DNA from: Candidatus Methylomirabilota bacterium
Lineage (GTDB): Bacteria > Methylomirabilota > Methylomirabilia > Methylomirabilales > Methylomirabilaceae
Direction: 5' to 3'
Assembly (NCBI GenBank): GCA_016207095.1
Contig: JACQQF010000042.1
Span: 1 to 64,000 of the forward strand
DNA: 64,000 bases
Shown here in pieces: positions 50,781-59,770 of the stretch (position 1 is its first letter; every line of letters starts with the position of its first letter). The notes below the pieces were generated by a model, which was not told the origin of the DNA, ran no database searches, and saw nothing but the letters and a program-made list of their open reading frames with translations. A program made the position numbers and the translations under genes.

Positions 50781-51563
50781 CTACTCCTCCCCTCCATTAT
50801 CGCCGCCGCCTCGCTGCCGGAACGCGACGATCGCGCCCAACCCCACCAGGATGGCGGTGCCCGCGCTCAGGCCGGCGTCCTTAAAGATCGGCTTCTGGGG
50901 CAGCCTGGGTTCGACGGGCAGTCCGTAGACCTCAGGCTTATCCATCAGGAGGAAGAAGGCATTCAGGCCACCCAGAGGGCCGTTCTCATCCTCACCGTAG
51001 AGATTGGCCTCTTTGACCCCCTGCGCGCGCAGGGCGGCCAGCCGCTTTTTCGCCTTGGCGGCCAACTCGTCCCGATAGCCGAACTCGATCGACTTGGTGG
51101 GGCAGGTCTTGGCGCAGGCGGTCTGCATCCCCTCCGAGGTCCGATCGACACAGAAACTACACTTGTTGACCCGCCCCGTTCCGTGGTTGAAGGCGACGAC
51201 ACCGAAGGGACAGGCCGACACACAGTAGCGACAGCCGTTGCAGATATCCTGGCTGATGTCCACGGTGCCGAACGGCGTGCGGTAGATGGCGCCAGTCGGG
51301 CAGGCCTCCAGGCAGCCTGCGTTGTTGCAGTGCTTGCAGACATCGCTCATGAGGAGCCACTTGGGCTCGTTCCGCTCGTCCTTTTTCTCGATGAACTTGA
51401 CGTGGCGCCAGGTCTTGTCGGTGAAGTGGGATTGCGCTTGGTAGCCTCCCGTCCACACGGGCGTCTCCGCCGGAAGCTGGTTCCACTGCTTGCACGCCAC
51501 CTCACAGGCGCGGCAGCCGATACAGACCGAGGTGTCCGTGAACATCGCAAGGGTTCTGGCCAT
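50781..51563 (-). CDS. Formate dehydrogenase iron-sulfur subunit
   Basis: The product has 260 residues. Four 4Fe-4S motifs are present: CIGCRACEVACKQW, CKHCNNAGCLEACP, CNGCRYCVSACPFG and the split CSFCVDR...CAKTCP set. A C-terminal helix (GTAILVGLGAIVAF) anchors it in the membrane. It carries electrons from the catalytic subunit to the NrfD subunit. One base separates it from the catalytic gene. Confidence 0.93.
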   Translation of the reverse strand: MARTLAMFTDTSVCIGCRACEVACKQWNQLPAETPVWTGGYQAQSHFTDKTWRHVKFIEKKDERNEPKWLLMSDVCKHCNNAGCLEACPTGAIYRTPFGTVDISQDICNGCRYCVSACPFGVVAFNHGTGRVNKCSFCVDRTSEGMQTACAKTCPTKSIEFGYRDELAAKAKKRLAALRAQGVKEANLYGEDENGPLGGLNAFFLLMDKPEVYGLPVEPRLPQKPIFKDAGLSAGTAILVGLGAIVAFRQRGGGDNGGEE

Positions 51564-51564
51564 T

Positions 51565-54500
51565 TTACACCTCCCCCTTCTTCACGTCGCAGAGGAGCGC
51601 CTTGCTCTCCTGGATATACGTGGTGGGATCGCCGATGCTGGCGACCAAGTCGTTCGTGACGTCGCCGATGGCGGCCGGCATGACGCCCAACCAGCCCCAA
51701 TGCCAGGGAATCCCCATATGGTGGACTTTCTTCCCGTTGATGATGAACGTCTGGAACCGCTCGGTCACCATGGCCCGGAGGTGGATCTTGCCCCGCGGGG
51801 TGCTGACGGTGATCATGTCGCCGTTCGCAATCCCCCGCTCCGCCGCCAGCTCGTGGCTGATCTCGGCAAAGTGGCCCGAGAACATCGCCGACAACCACGG
51901 GACATGGCGCGACATGCCGGCCGCGTGGTGCTCGGTCAGGCGATAGGTGGTGAGGACGATCGGGTACCGGTCCGGTTTGCCCAGCTTGTTCAGGTCCCCG
52001 ATGTCCCAGACCTTGGCCACCGGGTTGTTCTGGGTCTTGGACAGCAGGTTGACCGTGGGCGACTCGAACGGCTCATAGTGCTCGGGGAAGGGTCCGTCGT
52101 TGAGGGGGCCAAACAACGCCCCCTTACCATCGGCCCGCATGATGAAAGCATCGAGCCCTCCGATTCCCTTCAGAGGCCCCTCCTTCAGCTTCGGCGCATC
52201 GGGGGCCATATCGGGCTTAAAGTCCGGCACGTCATTGCCCACCCACTTCTTTTGCTCTGGATCCCACCAGATCAGTTTCTTCTTCTCGCTCCACGGCTTC
52301 CCCGACGGATCGGCCGAGCAACGGTTATACAGAATGCGACGGTTAGCCGGCCAGACAAAGCCCCAGTTGTGGTTCATGTAGTCGCCAGGAGCAGTTGCCT
52401 TCTCGCGCCGGGCGGCCAGGTTTTTCCCCTCCTCGGGATAGACCCCGGAATAGATCCAGTTGCCGCACGCGGTCGAACCGTCGTCTTTGATGGCGGCGAA
52501 GCCCGGAAGATGCTGGCCTTTCTTGAAGACCACCTTACCTTCCTTGTCCAGGATGTCGCGGGTCGCGTACCCGTTGACCTCCTTCAGGACCAGCTCCATC
52601 TTCGGCTCGCGCTTCCGGTCTTTCGGGTCGTGCTGGTAGTCCCAGACCATGTCCAGGATCGGACGGTCCTTCTTGGCCTTGGAGACAGCGTACAGCTTCT
52701 TCAGGCGCAGGCCAAGGTCGTAGATGAAGGCGGCATCCGACCTGGCGTCTCCCGGTGGCTCCACCGCCCTGTCGTGCCACTGAAGCAACCGCATCGTATT
52801 CGTGAGCGATCCATCCTTTTCGGCCGCGGGAGCGCCCGGTAGCAAGAACACCTCGGTCTTCACGGTCTTCGGATCGATCGACTTGTCCTTCTCGTGGACC
52901 CCCTTCTGACGCCAGAAAGCGGCTGTCTCGGTTTCGAACAGGTCCTGGACCACCATCCAGTCGAGCTTGGCAAAGCCGAGCCGCCCCATGCCGGCATTGG
53001 GGCTATCCACGCCGGGGTTCTGTCCAATACAGATAAACCCTTTGACCTTCCCCTTCAGCATGGCGACCAGCATATGCTGATGGGAATAATCGTCGGCGCT
53101 CGCCCGTTTAGGAACGTAATCATACGCCCAGTCGTTCTCCTTGGTGGCGGCATCGCCATACCAAGCCTTCAGAAGGCTGATCAGGAACTTCGGCTTGTTA
53201 ACCCAGTAGCTGCTCTTCGGGGTCTCCTTTTCGACGTAATCTTTGAACGTTGGATGTGGGTCTCTCAGCGGCTGGGCCATATACCCCGGAAGGATATGGT
53301 AGAGGGTAGACATATCTGTGGCGCCCTGGACATTGCTGTGGCCGCGCAGGGCGGAAATACCGCCGCCGGGTCGGCCGATATTGCCAAGGATCAGTTGAAG
53401 CATGCAGAGGGAGCGAATCTGCTGGACTCCATTGCTCGACTGGTTGAGCTGGAGCGCGTAACCTATGTTCCCGGTCTTGTCCCGCCCGCTATTCGAGCAG
53501 AACAGATCGGCCACCTGGAGGAACTTGGCTTTGGGCAGGCCACAGACCCGTTCCACCATCTCCGGGGTATAGCGGCTGTAGTGGCGCTTCAGGAGTTGGA
53601 AGACGCAGTTGGGGTCATTCATGGTGGGGTCCCGCTTGACGTTCCCGTCTGCGTCAAGCTGGTACTTCCAAGTCGCTCTGTTGTAGCTCCGCTTCGCTTT
53701 TTCATACCCGGTGAATAGCCCGGCCAAGTCGGTCGGTGTCTTGAAGTTCGGGTCGATCAGAAACGGGGCGTTCGTGAACGCCACGACATAATCATGGAAG
53801 TACTTCTTGCGCTGGATGGCGTAGTTGATCAGGCCCCCGAAATACACGATGTTCGTGCCGGACCGGATTGGCGCCCAGATATCCGCAGTGGCCGAGGTGC
53901 GAGTGTAGCGAGGATCGACGTGGATGATCTTCGCCCCGCGCTCCTTGGCCTTCATGACCCACTTGTAACTGACCGGGTGGCACTCCGCCCAGTTCGAGGT
54001 GGGCATAACGACATCGGCAAACTGGACATCGATCAGATTCGTTGTCATCGCGCCGCGACCGAATGTGGTGCCGAGGGCCGGAACAGTGGCCGAATGGCAG
54101 ATCCTGGCTGAGTTCTCAAGGTAGACAACACCCATGGATCTGGCCAGCTTGGCGATGAGATAGTTTTCCTCGTTGTCCAGCACCGAGGAGCCCAGGACCG
54201 CGAGGCCATCACAGCGATTCACAGTGATTCCCTTTTCCTGCTCCACAAAGGTCGCGTCGCGCGTCTTCTTGACCAGTTGGGCGATCCGATCCATCATCCA
54301 GTCGAGCGGTTTCTCCTCCCACTTGTCGCTGCCTGGCGCCCTGTAAAGCGGCTTGGTAATTCGGGTCTCGTTGATCGAAAGCTGGAACGTCGAAGAGCCT
54401 TTCGGGCAGAGCGCGCCCTCCGTATGCGGGCAATCCGGATCGCCCTCGATGTCGATGATCTTGTTATTGGCCACGTAGATGAGCTGGGCGCACCCTACCG

Positions 54501-54669
54501 CGCAATAGGGGCAGACTCCCGGAACTGCTTTGGCGTTCTTGATGCGAAGTGAAGTGGCGGCCGCCTGCACCGGCTTCAGGTCAAACCCGAGGCCGGCGAG
54601 ACTCCCCACAACTGCGCCGCCCGTCGTAGCCCCCGAGACTTTCAGGAAATCACGCCTGGAGACTGCCAT
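51565..54669 (-). CDS. Molybdopterin formate dehydrogenase catalytic subunit, Cys type
   Basis: The product has 1034 residues. SRRDFLKVSG at the N-terminus is a twin-arginine signal, so it acts in the periplasm. GVCPYCAVGCAQLIYV, with LCPKGSS later, binds the N-terminal [4Fe-4S] cluster. Cysteine 191 in RICHSATVPALGTTFGRG replaces the selenocysteine of the E. coli enzymes at the metal ligand position. The C-terminal molybdopterin-dinucleotide domain has RLTEHHAAGMSRHVPWLS. It oxidises formate to CO2. AGGAG eight bases before ATG fixes the start. The structural genes that follow form its complex. Confidence 0.93.
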   Translation of the reverse strand: MAVSRRDFLKVSGATTGGAVVGSLAGLGFDLKPVQAAATSLRIKNAKAVPGVCPYCAVGCAQLIYVANNKIIDIEGDPDCPHTEGALCPKGSSTFQLSINETRITKPLYRAPGSDKWEEKPLDWMMDRIAQLVKKTRDATFVEQEKGITVNRCDGLAVLGSSVLDNEENYLIAKLARSMGVVYLENSARICHSATVPALGTTFGRGAMTTNLIDVQFADVVMPTSNWAECHPVSYKWVMKAKERGAKIIHVDPRYTRTSATADIWAPIRSGTNIVYFGGLINYAIQRKKYFHDYVVAFTNAPFLIDPNFKTPTDLAGLFTGYEKAKRSYNRATWKYQLDADGNVKRDPTMNDPNCVFQLLKRHYSRYTPEMVERVCGLPKAKFLQVADLFCSNSGRDKTGNIGYALQLNQSSNGVQQIRSLCMLQLILGNIGRPGGGISALRGHSNVQGATDMSTLYHILPGYMAQPLRDPHPTFKDYVEKETPKSSYWVNKPKFLISLLKAWYGDAATKENDWAYDYVPKRASADDYSHQHMLVAMLKGKVKGFICIGQNPGVDSPNAGMGRLGFAKLDWMVVQDLFETETAAFWRQKGVHEKDKSIDPKTVKTEVFLLPGAPAAEKDGSLTNTMRLLQWHDRAVEPPGDARSDAAFIYDLGLRLKKLYAVSKAKKDRPILDMVWDYQHDPKDRKREPKMELVLKEVNGYATRDILDKEGKVVFKKGQHLPGFAAIKDDGSTACGNWIYSGVYPEEGKNLAARREKATAPGDYMNHNWGFVWPANRRILYNRCSADPSGKPWSEKKKLIWWDPEQKKWVGNDVPDFKPDMAPDAPKLKEGPLKGIGGLDAFIMRADGKGALFGPLNDGPFPEHYEPFESPTVNLLSKTQNNPVAKVWDIGDLNKLGKPDRYPIVLTTYRLTEHHAAGMSRHVPWLSAMFSGHFAEISHELAAERGIANGDMITVSTPRGKIHLRAMVTERFQTFIINGKKVHHMGIPWHWGWLGVMPAAIGDVTNDLVASIGDPTTYIQESKALLCDVKKGEV

Positions 54670-55011
54670 CTCCGAACTCCTTTCTATTCTGTCCGCACAC
54701 TGTGAGCGGGGAGGTGGACTCTTTCGTTTATGGAGCCTTACACTTCAAATATCAGATTCAAATGCCGTTTTACCGAGGATTCCGTTTCCCACTATACCGG
54801 CAGCACTCAACCCGTTTATATGGTCAACAAAAGGGATGCAGTTCCAATAAAGGAAGGAAAAGAAAGGAATATAGCTGAACCTAGCAGGAATGGATGGTGT
54901 CATTCTCCCGAATCTTGAGCTAAGTTGTCAAGAAAAAAATTCAAACGAATGCGATGATGAGCGACTCAACACCATCTTACAGACCGAAGGTTCTCAAACA
55001 ATGTTTGGGGC
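54670..55011. other. Intergenic region of 342 bases upstream of formate dehydrogenase
   Basis: It is richer in A/T than the surroundings (especially 54720-54880) and should hold the formate dehydrogenase promoter. I see no gene, no TGTGA-N6-TCACA operator and no convincing -24/-12 box. Confidence 0.5.
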
Positions 55012-55401
55012 CTACCGCTGGGGAGCTATTTTTGTTTGCTGCGCCTGTCCGAGATCACTCTGCAGGGTTCCTTCGGCTGTCTCCTCAGCCTGGAGGTTAG
55101 AGATATCCATCACCTTGGCCTCTGCCTCTTCCTCTGCAGAAACGCCAAGCGGCGTCAGCCTTTCCAGATCCAGCACGACCCGGTCATCCCGCCCTTGGTG
55201 CGAACTCTCTAACGCTTCAGAGCCTCCCTTCTTCGAGATTCGCCCGAGGATCAGTCCCATCAAGAAGGCCACGATGCTCACACCAACGAACGCCGGGACT
55301 GGGAGGGAGACAGACGATGTCCGCAGGAAATCAGCGAGCGCGAAGATCAGGTCGAGCGCCTGCCCGATCAACGCCTGGACTGTCTGTAGCGCCTCTCTCA
55401 T
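55012..55401 (-). CDS. Single-helix membrane protein of unknown function
   Basis: The product has 129 residues. An N-terminal helical segment is followed by a membrane helix (VPAFVGVSIVAFLMGLILG) near 35-53 and an acidic cytoplasmic tail (EEEAEAKVMDISNLQAEETA). No motif is recognised. It lies upstream of the formate dehydrogenase genes but is separated by 342 bases. Confidence 0.55.
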   Translation of the reverse strand: MREALQTVQALIGQALDLIFALADFLRTSSVSLPVPAFVGVSIVAFLMGLILGRISKKGGSEALESSHQGRDDRVVLDLERLTPLGVSAEEEAEAKVMDISNLQAEETAEGTLQSDLGQAQQTKIAPQR

Positions 55402-55843
55402 TCCATCTTCACAAGCGAAGCGTCAGATCGCGCCATTGGTCGGATACTCCCATAGAATCCACCTGGTTCTGCGATCATCTGTTACGTAGTGCCGTTCCAA
55501 CTATTTACGCCTAAATGGTAAGGCCGGGGAAAGCGATAGTTCTTAGCACGACACCTGTCGACAGTTAGCCGCAACAAGTTGGAACGGCACTAGCAGGCCT
55601 CTCAACAGCTCGGAAATAAGGGGGACAAGAGTTGGGGCAAGAGAAGCAAGACAAGCAGAAGATGGACTTCATGACCCTGCTGGTTCCCGGCTCCTGAAAG
55701 ACTGTTCAGATATCATACACCACGATCAGAGGCGATGATAACCAAGTCAGCAACCCAGCAGTCAGAGCTCGGCGCGCGACTGCGGGCCCCTCAGGCCAGG
55801 TAAAGGACCCGAGCGCCGACGAATCGGAATCCCGGTCGATCGC
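55402..55843. other. Intergenic region of 442 bases
   Basis: It contains R1 repeat copy C (55489-55590). The remaining parts show no supported gene or RNA. Confidence 0.5.
55489..55590 (+). repeat. R1 element copy C
   Basis: It starts GTGCCGTTCCAACTATTTAC and ends AAGTTGGAACGGCAC, 102 bp. TA lies on both sides (GTA before, TAG after), a possible TA target duplication. Internal blocks GCGATAGTTCTTAGC and GTTAGCCGCAACAAG match copies A and B. Confidence 0.85.
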
Positions 55844-56170
55844 CTACTTGCTCTTGATCACCAGGGCCGACTGAACCTCCCGGACTCCCGGGACCTCTCG
55901 GGCCAAGGCGACCGCCCGATCGGCCTGGGTTTGAGAGTTGACAAACCCCGACAGGACCACCCGACTGCGGAAGGTTTCCACTGACACCGCGAACCCGCTC
56001 ACCACGGGATCCCCCAGAAGTTTCGTCTTTATCTTGGTTGTGATGGCGGCGTCATCGAAATACTCCCCGGTGCTCTCGCGGGTGGCCGTGGGGGCGCACG
56101 CCTGGAGCACGAACCCAGTGACCGTCAGGACGGCAACAAGGAATACCATGAGTCGTCTCACCTGGCGCAT
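55844..56170 (-). CDS. BON domain lipoprotein
   Basis: The product has 108 residues. The signal ends near FVLQAC, a lipobox-like cysteine at 25. One BON domain follows: DDAAITTKIKTKLLGDPVVS and VETFRSRVVLSGFVNSQTQA, then LAREVPGVREVQS. BON domains bind phospholipids and help maintain the envelope, for example OsmY. The gene appears to be monocistronic. Confidence 0.88.
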   Translation of the reverse strand: MRQVRRLMVFLVAVLTVTGFVLQACAPTATRESTGEYFDDAAITTKIKTKLLGDPVVSGFAVSVETFRSRVVLSGFVNSQTQADRAVALAREVPGVREVQSALVIKSK

Positions 56171-56382
56171 TCTTGCCTCCTTTCCTAGACCAGCTAGAAC
56201 CGACCTTCATCGTTCGACGGCTGGGCATGGTGCCTCGTCAAAGAGGCGCAAACGTCCACGGGCGGCACAGGGCTAATACATCAGGGAGGTTGTACAAGAC
56301 GCTGTGATGCGGAGCCACTATACCAGAAAGGGCTAGGGCAAGGAAGCGGTTTGTGCTATGATGCGTCCGCTTTGAGGAGCCG

Positions 56383-57429
56383 ATGCGCATGCGTGAGTTG
56401 TTTCGTCCGTTCTTGGGATTGACGATTGGAGATCCGGCGGGGATTGGTCCGGAGATCGTGGCCAAGACCCTGACCCAGGAGGAGGTGAGGGTCGCCTGCC
56501 GTCCGCTCGTCATTGGCGAGGCCGGGATCATGCGGCGGGCGATCCGCCTCTGCCACCTGGACCTGCCCGTGCGGGCCATCGCCTCACCGGCCGAGGCGAC
56601 CGGAGACCCCGGTGTGCTGGAAGTACTCGACCTGAAAAACATCGACGCAGCGAGTTGTCCACCAGGCGTCCTTTCCCCCCAGTGCGGGCGGGCCGCGGTC
56701 GAGTACCTCTACAAGGCGATCGACCTCGCGATGGCGCGGGAACTTGACGGTGTCGTCACGGCCCCCATCAACAAGGAGGCCATGGTCCAGGCAGGGTTCA
56801 AGTACGAGGGGCACACCGAGCTATTCGCCCAGCGGACCGGTACCAAGGACTACGCGATGATGCTGGTGGTCGGTCGAATGCGGGTCATCCATGTCTCCGC
56901 GCACGCGTCGCTTCGCAGCGCCTGCGAGAAAGTGAAAAGGGGGCGGATCCTGACGACCATCCGACTGGCGCACAAGGCGCTGCGCGATGTGGGATCGCGG
57001 AAAAAGCGGATCGCTGTCGCCGGGCTGAACCCTCATGCCGGAGAGGGCGGCCTATTCGGCCGGGAAGAGATCGATGAAATCGCGCCGGCAATCGAGGCCG
57101 CGAGGGCCGAGGGGCTCGAGGCCAGCGGCCCCTACTCGCCCGATACCCTCTTCTACCGCCTCAAGGGCGGCGAATTCGACGCCGTGGTCGCTATGTACCA
57201 CGATCAGGGGCATATCCCGCTGAAGCTGATCGGCTTCGATCGGGGGGTCAACGTCACCGTGGGCCTCCCGATCATCCGCACCTCGGTCGATCACGGCACC
57301 GCCTTGGACATCGCGGGCACCGGCACAGCGAATCCACGCAGCATGGTGGAGGCGATCTTGCTGGCCGGCAAGTTCGCCCAAGGTCACCGCAAGGCAGCCA
57401 GTTTTACCGCGCCCCGCCCCCAGAAGTAG
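56383..57429 (+). CDS. pdxA: 4-hydroxythreonine-4-phosphate dehydrogenase
   Basis: The product has 348 residues. GLTIGDPAGIGPEIVAKTL, VTAPINKEAMVQAGFKYEGH, HVSAHASLRSAC and MYHDQGHIPLKLIGFDRGVN contain the metal-binding histidines of PdxA. GLPIIRTSVDHGTALDIAGT is the C-terminal motif. It makes 3-amino-1-hydroxyacetone phosphate in vitamin B6 synthesis. GAGGAG fits ATG 56389 (nine bases) better than 56383 (three bases). The TAG stop is the junction with R2 copy B. Confidence 0.95.
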   Translation: MRMRELFRPFLGLTIGDPAGIGPEIVAKTLTQEEVRVACRPLVIGEAGIMRRAIRLCHLDLPVRAIASPAEATGDPGVLEVLDLKNIDAASCPPGVLSPQCGRAAVEYLYKAIDLAMARELDGVVTAPINKEAMVQAGFKYEGHTELFAQRTGTKDYAMMLVVGRMRVIHVSAHASLRSACEKVKRGRILTTIRLAHKALRDVGSRKKRIAVAGLNPHAGEGGLFGREEIDEIAPAIEAARAEGLEASGPYSPDTLFYRLKGGEFDAVVAMYHDQGHIPLKLIGFDRGVNVTVGLPIIRTSVDHGTALDIAGTGTANPRSMVEAILLAGKFAQGHRKAASFTAPRPQK

Positions 57430-57574
57430 TGCCGGTCCAATTAACATCGCCTAGCGGTGTTGCTGGCCCCCGGGACCTCCCTGCGACGTACCTGATAACG
57501 TACGCCGGGTACCCGCGCAGTGGGTGCGGCCCGCGGGGGCCGCGCCTTGCTATGCTCGCTCCTTGGCCCGGCAC
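57429..57574 (+). repeat. R2 element copy B
   Basis: It is 146 bp. It starts GTGCCGGTCCAATTAACATC and ends CCTTGGCCCGGCAC, an imperfect inverted repeat. The blocks GTTGCTGGCCCCCGGG, CCCTGCGACGTACCTG and GCCGCGCCTTGCTATGCT match copy A; an extra 15 bases lie in the centre. Its first base completes the TAG stop of pdxA. Confidence 0.85.
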
Positions 57575-57646
57575 GGTGTGCCCATGAACCTAGGGCGAAA
57601 TGGTTGGAGGAGCACTAGCCACCGCGCCATCTCACTACCCAACGCG

Positions 57647-58201
57647 TCAGTAGGTCGGAGGCATCATGCGCATGCCGGGGCCCATCATCCCCTTTCCTGG
57701 TTCACTCATCCTTGCATCGTGGCCAAGCCGCTCAAGTTTTCTCTGCTGTTCCGGGGTGAGCAAGGTTTTACCGGACTCGATGGTCTTGATTCGAGCCAGG
57801 CGCAGATCGGCACGCAGGAGAGCGACCTTCTTTGTCGAGGCCTCAACGTTGATCAGATCGACCTTTTCCTGCTCCAGCAACCCCTTTAGCTCCAGCTCAG
57901 CCACATCGATCTCCGAAGTGCGCTTGATCGCCTCTTTCTCGAAGTTTGCCCGCAATCCCCTCAGCGAACGCTCCTGATCACTGGTTAATGCAAGCTGGTC
58001 CTTCCAGTGGAGCATCATGCTGATCAGCGGTCCCTGGTGGCCGCCGCGCCCATGACCCCAGGAGCCGCGCATTCCCATGCCCCGCATTACCCCCGGACCG
58101 CCGCAGCCCTCGTCGGCCGACGCCATCTGGTTCAACGCGGACGGAACGGCCGATCCCAGAACACCAGCCATGACCAGCACGGCTGTCACAATCTGTCGCA
58201 T
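57647..58201 (-). CDS. Spy/CpxP-like periplasmic protein
   Basis: The product has 184 residues. A signal peptide is followed by a glycine-, methionine- and histidine-rich stretch (RGMGMRGSWGHGRGGHQG) that could bind metal. Residues 65-155 are helical, with LALTSDQERSLRGL and LLTPEQQRKLERLGHDA, two LTxxQ-like motifs of Spy/CpxP/ZraP. A second methionine-rich tail closes it. These proteins act as metal-responsive periplasmic chaperones. Confidence 0.8.
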   Translation of the reverse strand: MRQIVTAVLVMAGVLGSAVPSALNQMASADEGCGGPGVMRGMGMRGSWGHGRGGHQGPLISMMLHWKDQLALTSDQERSLRGLRANFEKEAIKRTSEIDVAELELKGLLEQEKVDLINVEASTKKVALLRADLRLARIKTIESGKTLLTPEQQRKLERLGHDARMSEPGKGMMGPGMRMMPPTY

Positions 58202-58357
58202 AGTTCTTACCCCCGTATGAGCTGGCTCTCGACACCCGAAGGCCCCATGCCCCCATGGATGCCGAAGGCCTAATTGAGCGCCTTCCTACGATCTGACACG
58301 CGGCACCCTGGAGACGTTTAGCGAGAGATGCGCAGTCCTTTCTGCGACCGGCCTCCG

Positions 58358-59497
58358 TTAGGGCCCTCTCTCGAACAGGCCTTTCAGTCCCCTGCCAAGC
58401 TGCTGCGCCGTATCCCCCAGCGCCTCTGCGCCTTTTTGTCCGAGCCCAACGACGCCACCACCGACACCCTTCACGCTGACGCCAAGCTGCTCGGCCAGTC
58501 CCGTGGCCATGGCCGTGACGAAGGACTGCTGGAGCCTAAAACGGGGGTCGTTCAGATCGCCTTCAACCAGGAATGCGAGCTCGATCTTTCCGTCCCGGCT
58601 TTTCAGCAGGTTCAGGACCCCCTGTCGCGGTAGGCCCATGAAGCTGTTCACCAGGCCTGGAGCGGAGCGAAGTTGGAGGTCCGACATGGTGGCCTTCCCC
58701 GGCGCATGGACCTTTCTCTTGCGAACCTGAAAATCGAGGTCCATGTCGAGACGCCCACGATCCACCTTGACCTCCTGTACCCTGAGCAGATAGGGAGTGA
58801 ACAGGGTCAAATCAATCGATCGGAGGTTTGCCTTGACGGAGGCGTCTTGGGTGATCGGCTCGACCCAACCGGACAGCCGAACCCGGCCGTCTGCCTGTCT
58901 CCCACGGAGCAGGCCCTCAAATTCCAAAGGGCTCTTTTCCGGCGCAAGCGGGATCGCAAGCTGCTGCACAGCCGCCTCGACCTTCTCCAGGCGAAGACGA
59001 ACAGGACGGTGGGGGACCGACAGGTCGGTCAGGTCGATCCGAGCGTCATGGACGCGGAGCTGTGAAATCGCCACCTGTGGTCCCTGTTTTCCCCCCGCCT
59101 CTCCCGCTCCCGGGGCGGGCAACGGCAGGGGGAGCTCCACCTTTCCGTTTGCCTTAAGCGTAATTGCGACGATCGGCCGCTCAAGTTCGACGCTCGAGAG
59201 GCGGATCTGGCCGGTGGGCAGGCTACGCAGGCTCGGGGTGACGATGATCCGCTCGACGCTTAAGGGATCAAGGCCGCTCTTACCTTTACCCTTGATTCTG
59301 AGATTTGTTATCGTGACATCCCTGAAGCCGATCTCGACCCCGTCCATAACGGCGTCCGGCCCAAGCGCCGCCAGGAGGCGCGTCTGGATCGTCCGCGCCA
59401 GGAATCTGTAGGCGACGATCGCGCCGCCGGTGAACAGCACAAGGCATACGCCGAGGGAGATCAGAACCTTCGCCATGCGGCTCATAGTCATGGCCAC
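58358..59497 (-). CDS. AsmA/DUF748-like envelope protein
   Basis: The product has 379 residues. An N-terminal membrane helix (KVLISLGVCLVLFTGGAIVA) leads to a beta-rich periplasmic domain with repeating strands: DVTITNLRIKGKGKSGLDPL, IRLSSVELERPIVAITLKAN, and LQQLAIPLAPEKSPLEFEGL-like segments. A glycine-rich C-terminal tail follows. The pattern matches DUF748/AsmA-like proteins thought to shuttle lipids or assist outer-membrane assembly. The start could be ATG 59482 instead. The next minus-strand gene upstream is four bases away. Confidence 0.7.
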   Translation of the reverse strand: MAMTMSRMAKVLISLGVCLVLFTGGAIVAYRFLARTIQTRLLAALGPDAVMDGVEIGFRDVTITNLRIKGKGKSGLDPLSVERIIVTPSLRSLPTGQIRLSSVELERPIVAITLKANGKVELPLPLPAPGAGEAGGKQGPQVAISQLRVHDARIDLTDLSVPHRPVRLRLEKVEAAVQQLAIPLAPEKSPLEFEGLLRGRQADGRVRLSGWVEPITQDASVKANLRSIDLTLFTPYLLRVQEVKVDRGRLDMDLDFQVRKRKVHAPGKATMSDLQLRSAPGLVNSFMGLPRQGVLNLLKSRDGKIELAFLVEGDLNDPRFRLQQSFVTAMATGLAEQLGVSVKGVGGGVVGLGQKGAEALGDTAQQLGRGLKGLFERGP

Positions 59498-59500
59498 CCC

Positions 59501-59758
59501 TCACCGCTTGCGCCAGACCGACTGCATCCCCGGAATGGGATTCCCAGTCTCATTGTAGGCCGGGCAGAGCTCGATCAGGTATCCCTCCTGTTCGAGCTGT
59601 GAGGCAACGGTTGCTGCATCTTTGACGCGGACGCCCGCCGGCCTCGCCTCGGACGTGAAGGCATTCGTGACAAAATCATACCCCTCCTCGAGCACGCGCC
59701 TGATTGACGGATCCCTCGACGCCATGAGCTCGATGAATGCCATTCGGCCAAAATCCAC
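59501..59758 (-). CDS. Small protein of unknown function
   Basis: The product has 85 residues. It is mostly helical (MAFIELMASRDPSIRRVLEE), then VKDAATVASQLEQEGYLIEL, and has no signal or motif I recognise. It starts 13 bases after the cyclophilin gene's stop and ends four bases before the AsmA-like gene start, so it is part of that transcript. Confidence 0.6.
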   Translation of the reverse strand: MDFGRMAFIELMASRDPSIRRVLEEGYDFVTNAFTSEARPAGVRVKDAATVASQLEQEGYLIELCPAYNETGNPIPGMQSVWRKR

Positions 59759-59770
59759 GCCAGCGATCTC

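Noticed and set aside
51565-54669. The formate dehydrogenase as a selenoprotein
   Set aside because: The frame has cysteine 191 at the metal-ligand position and no internal TGA.
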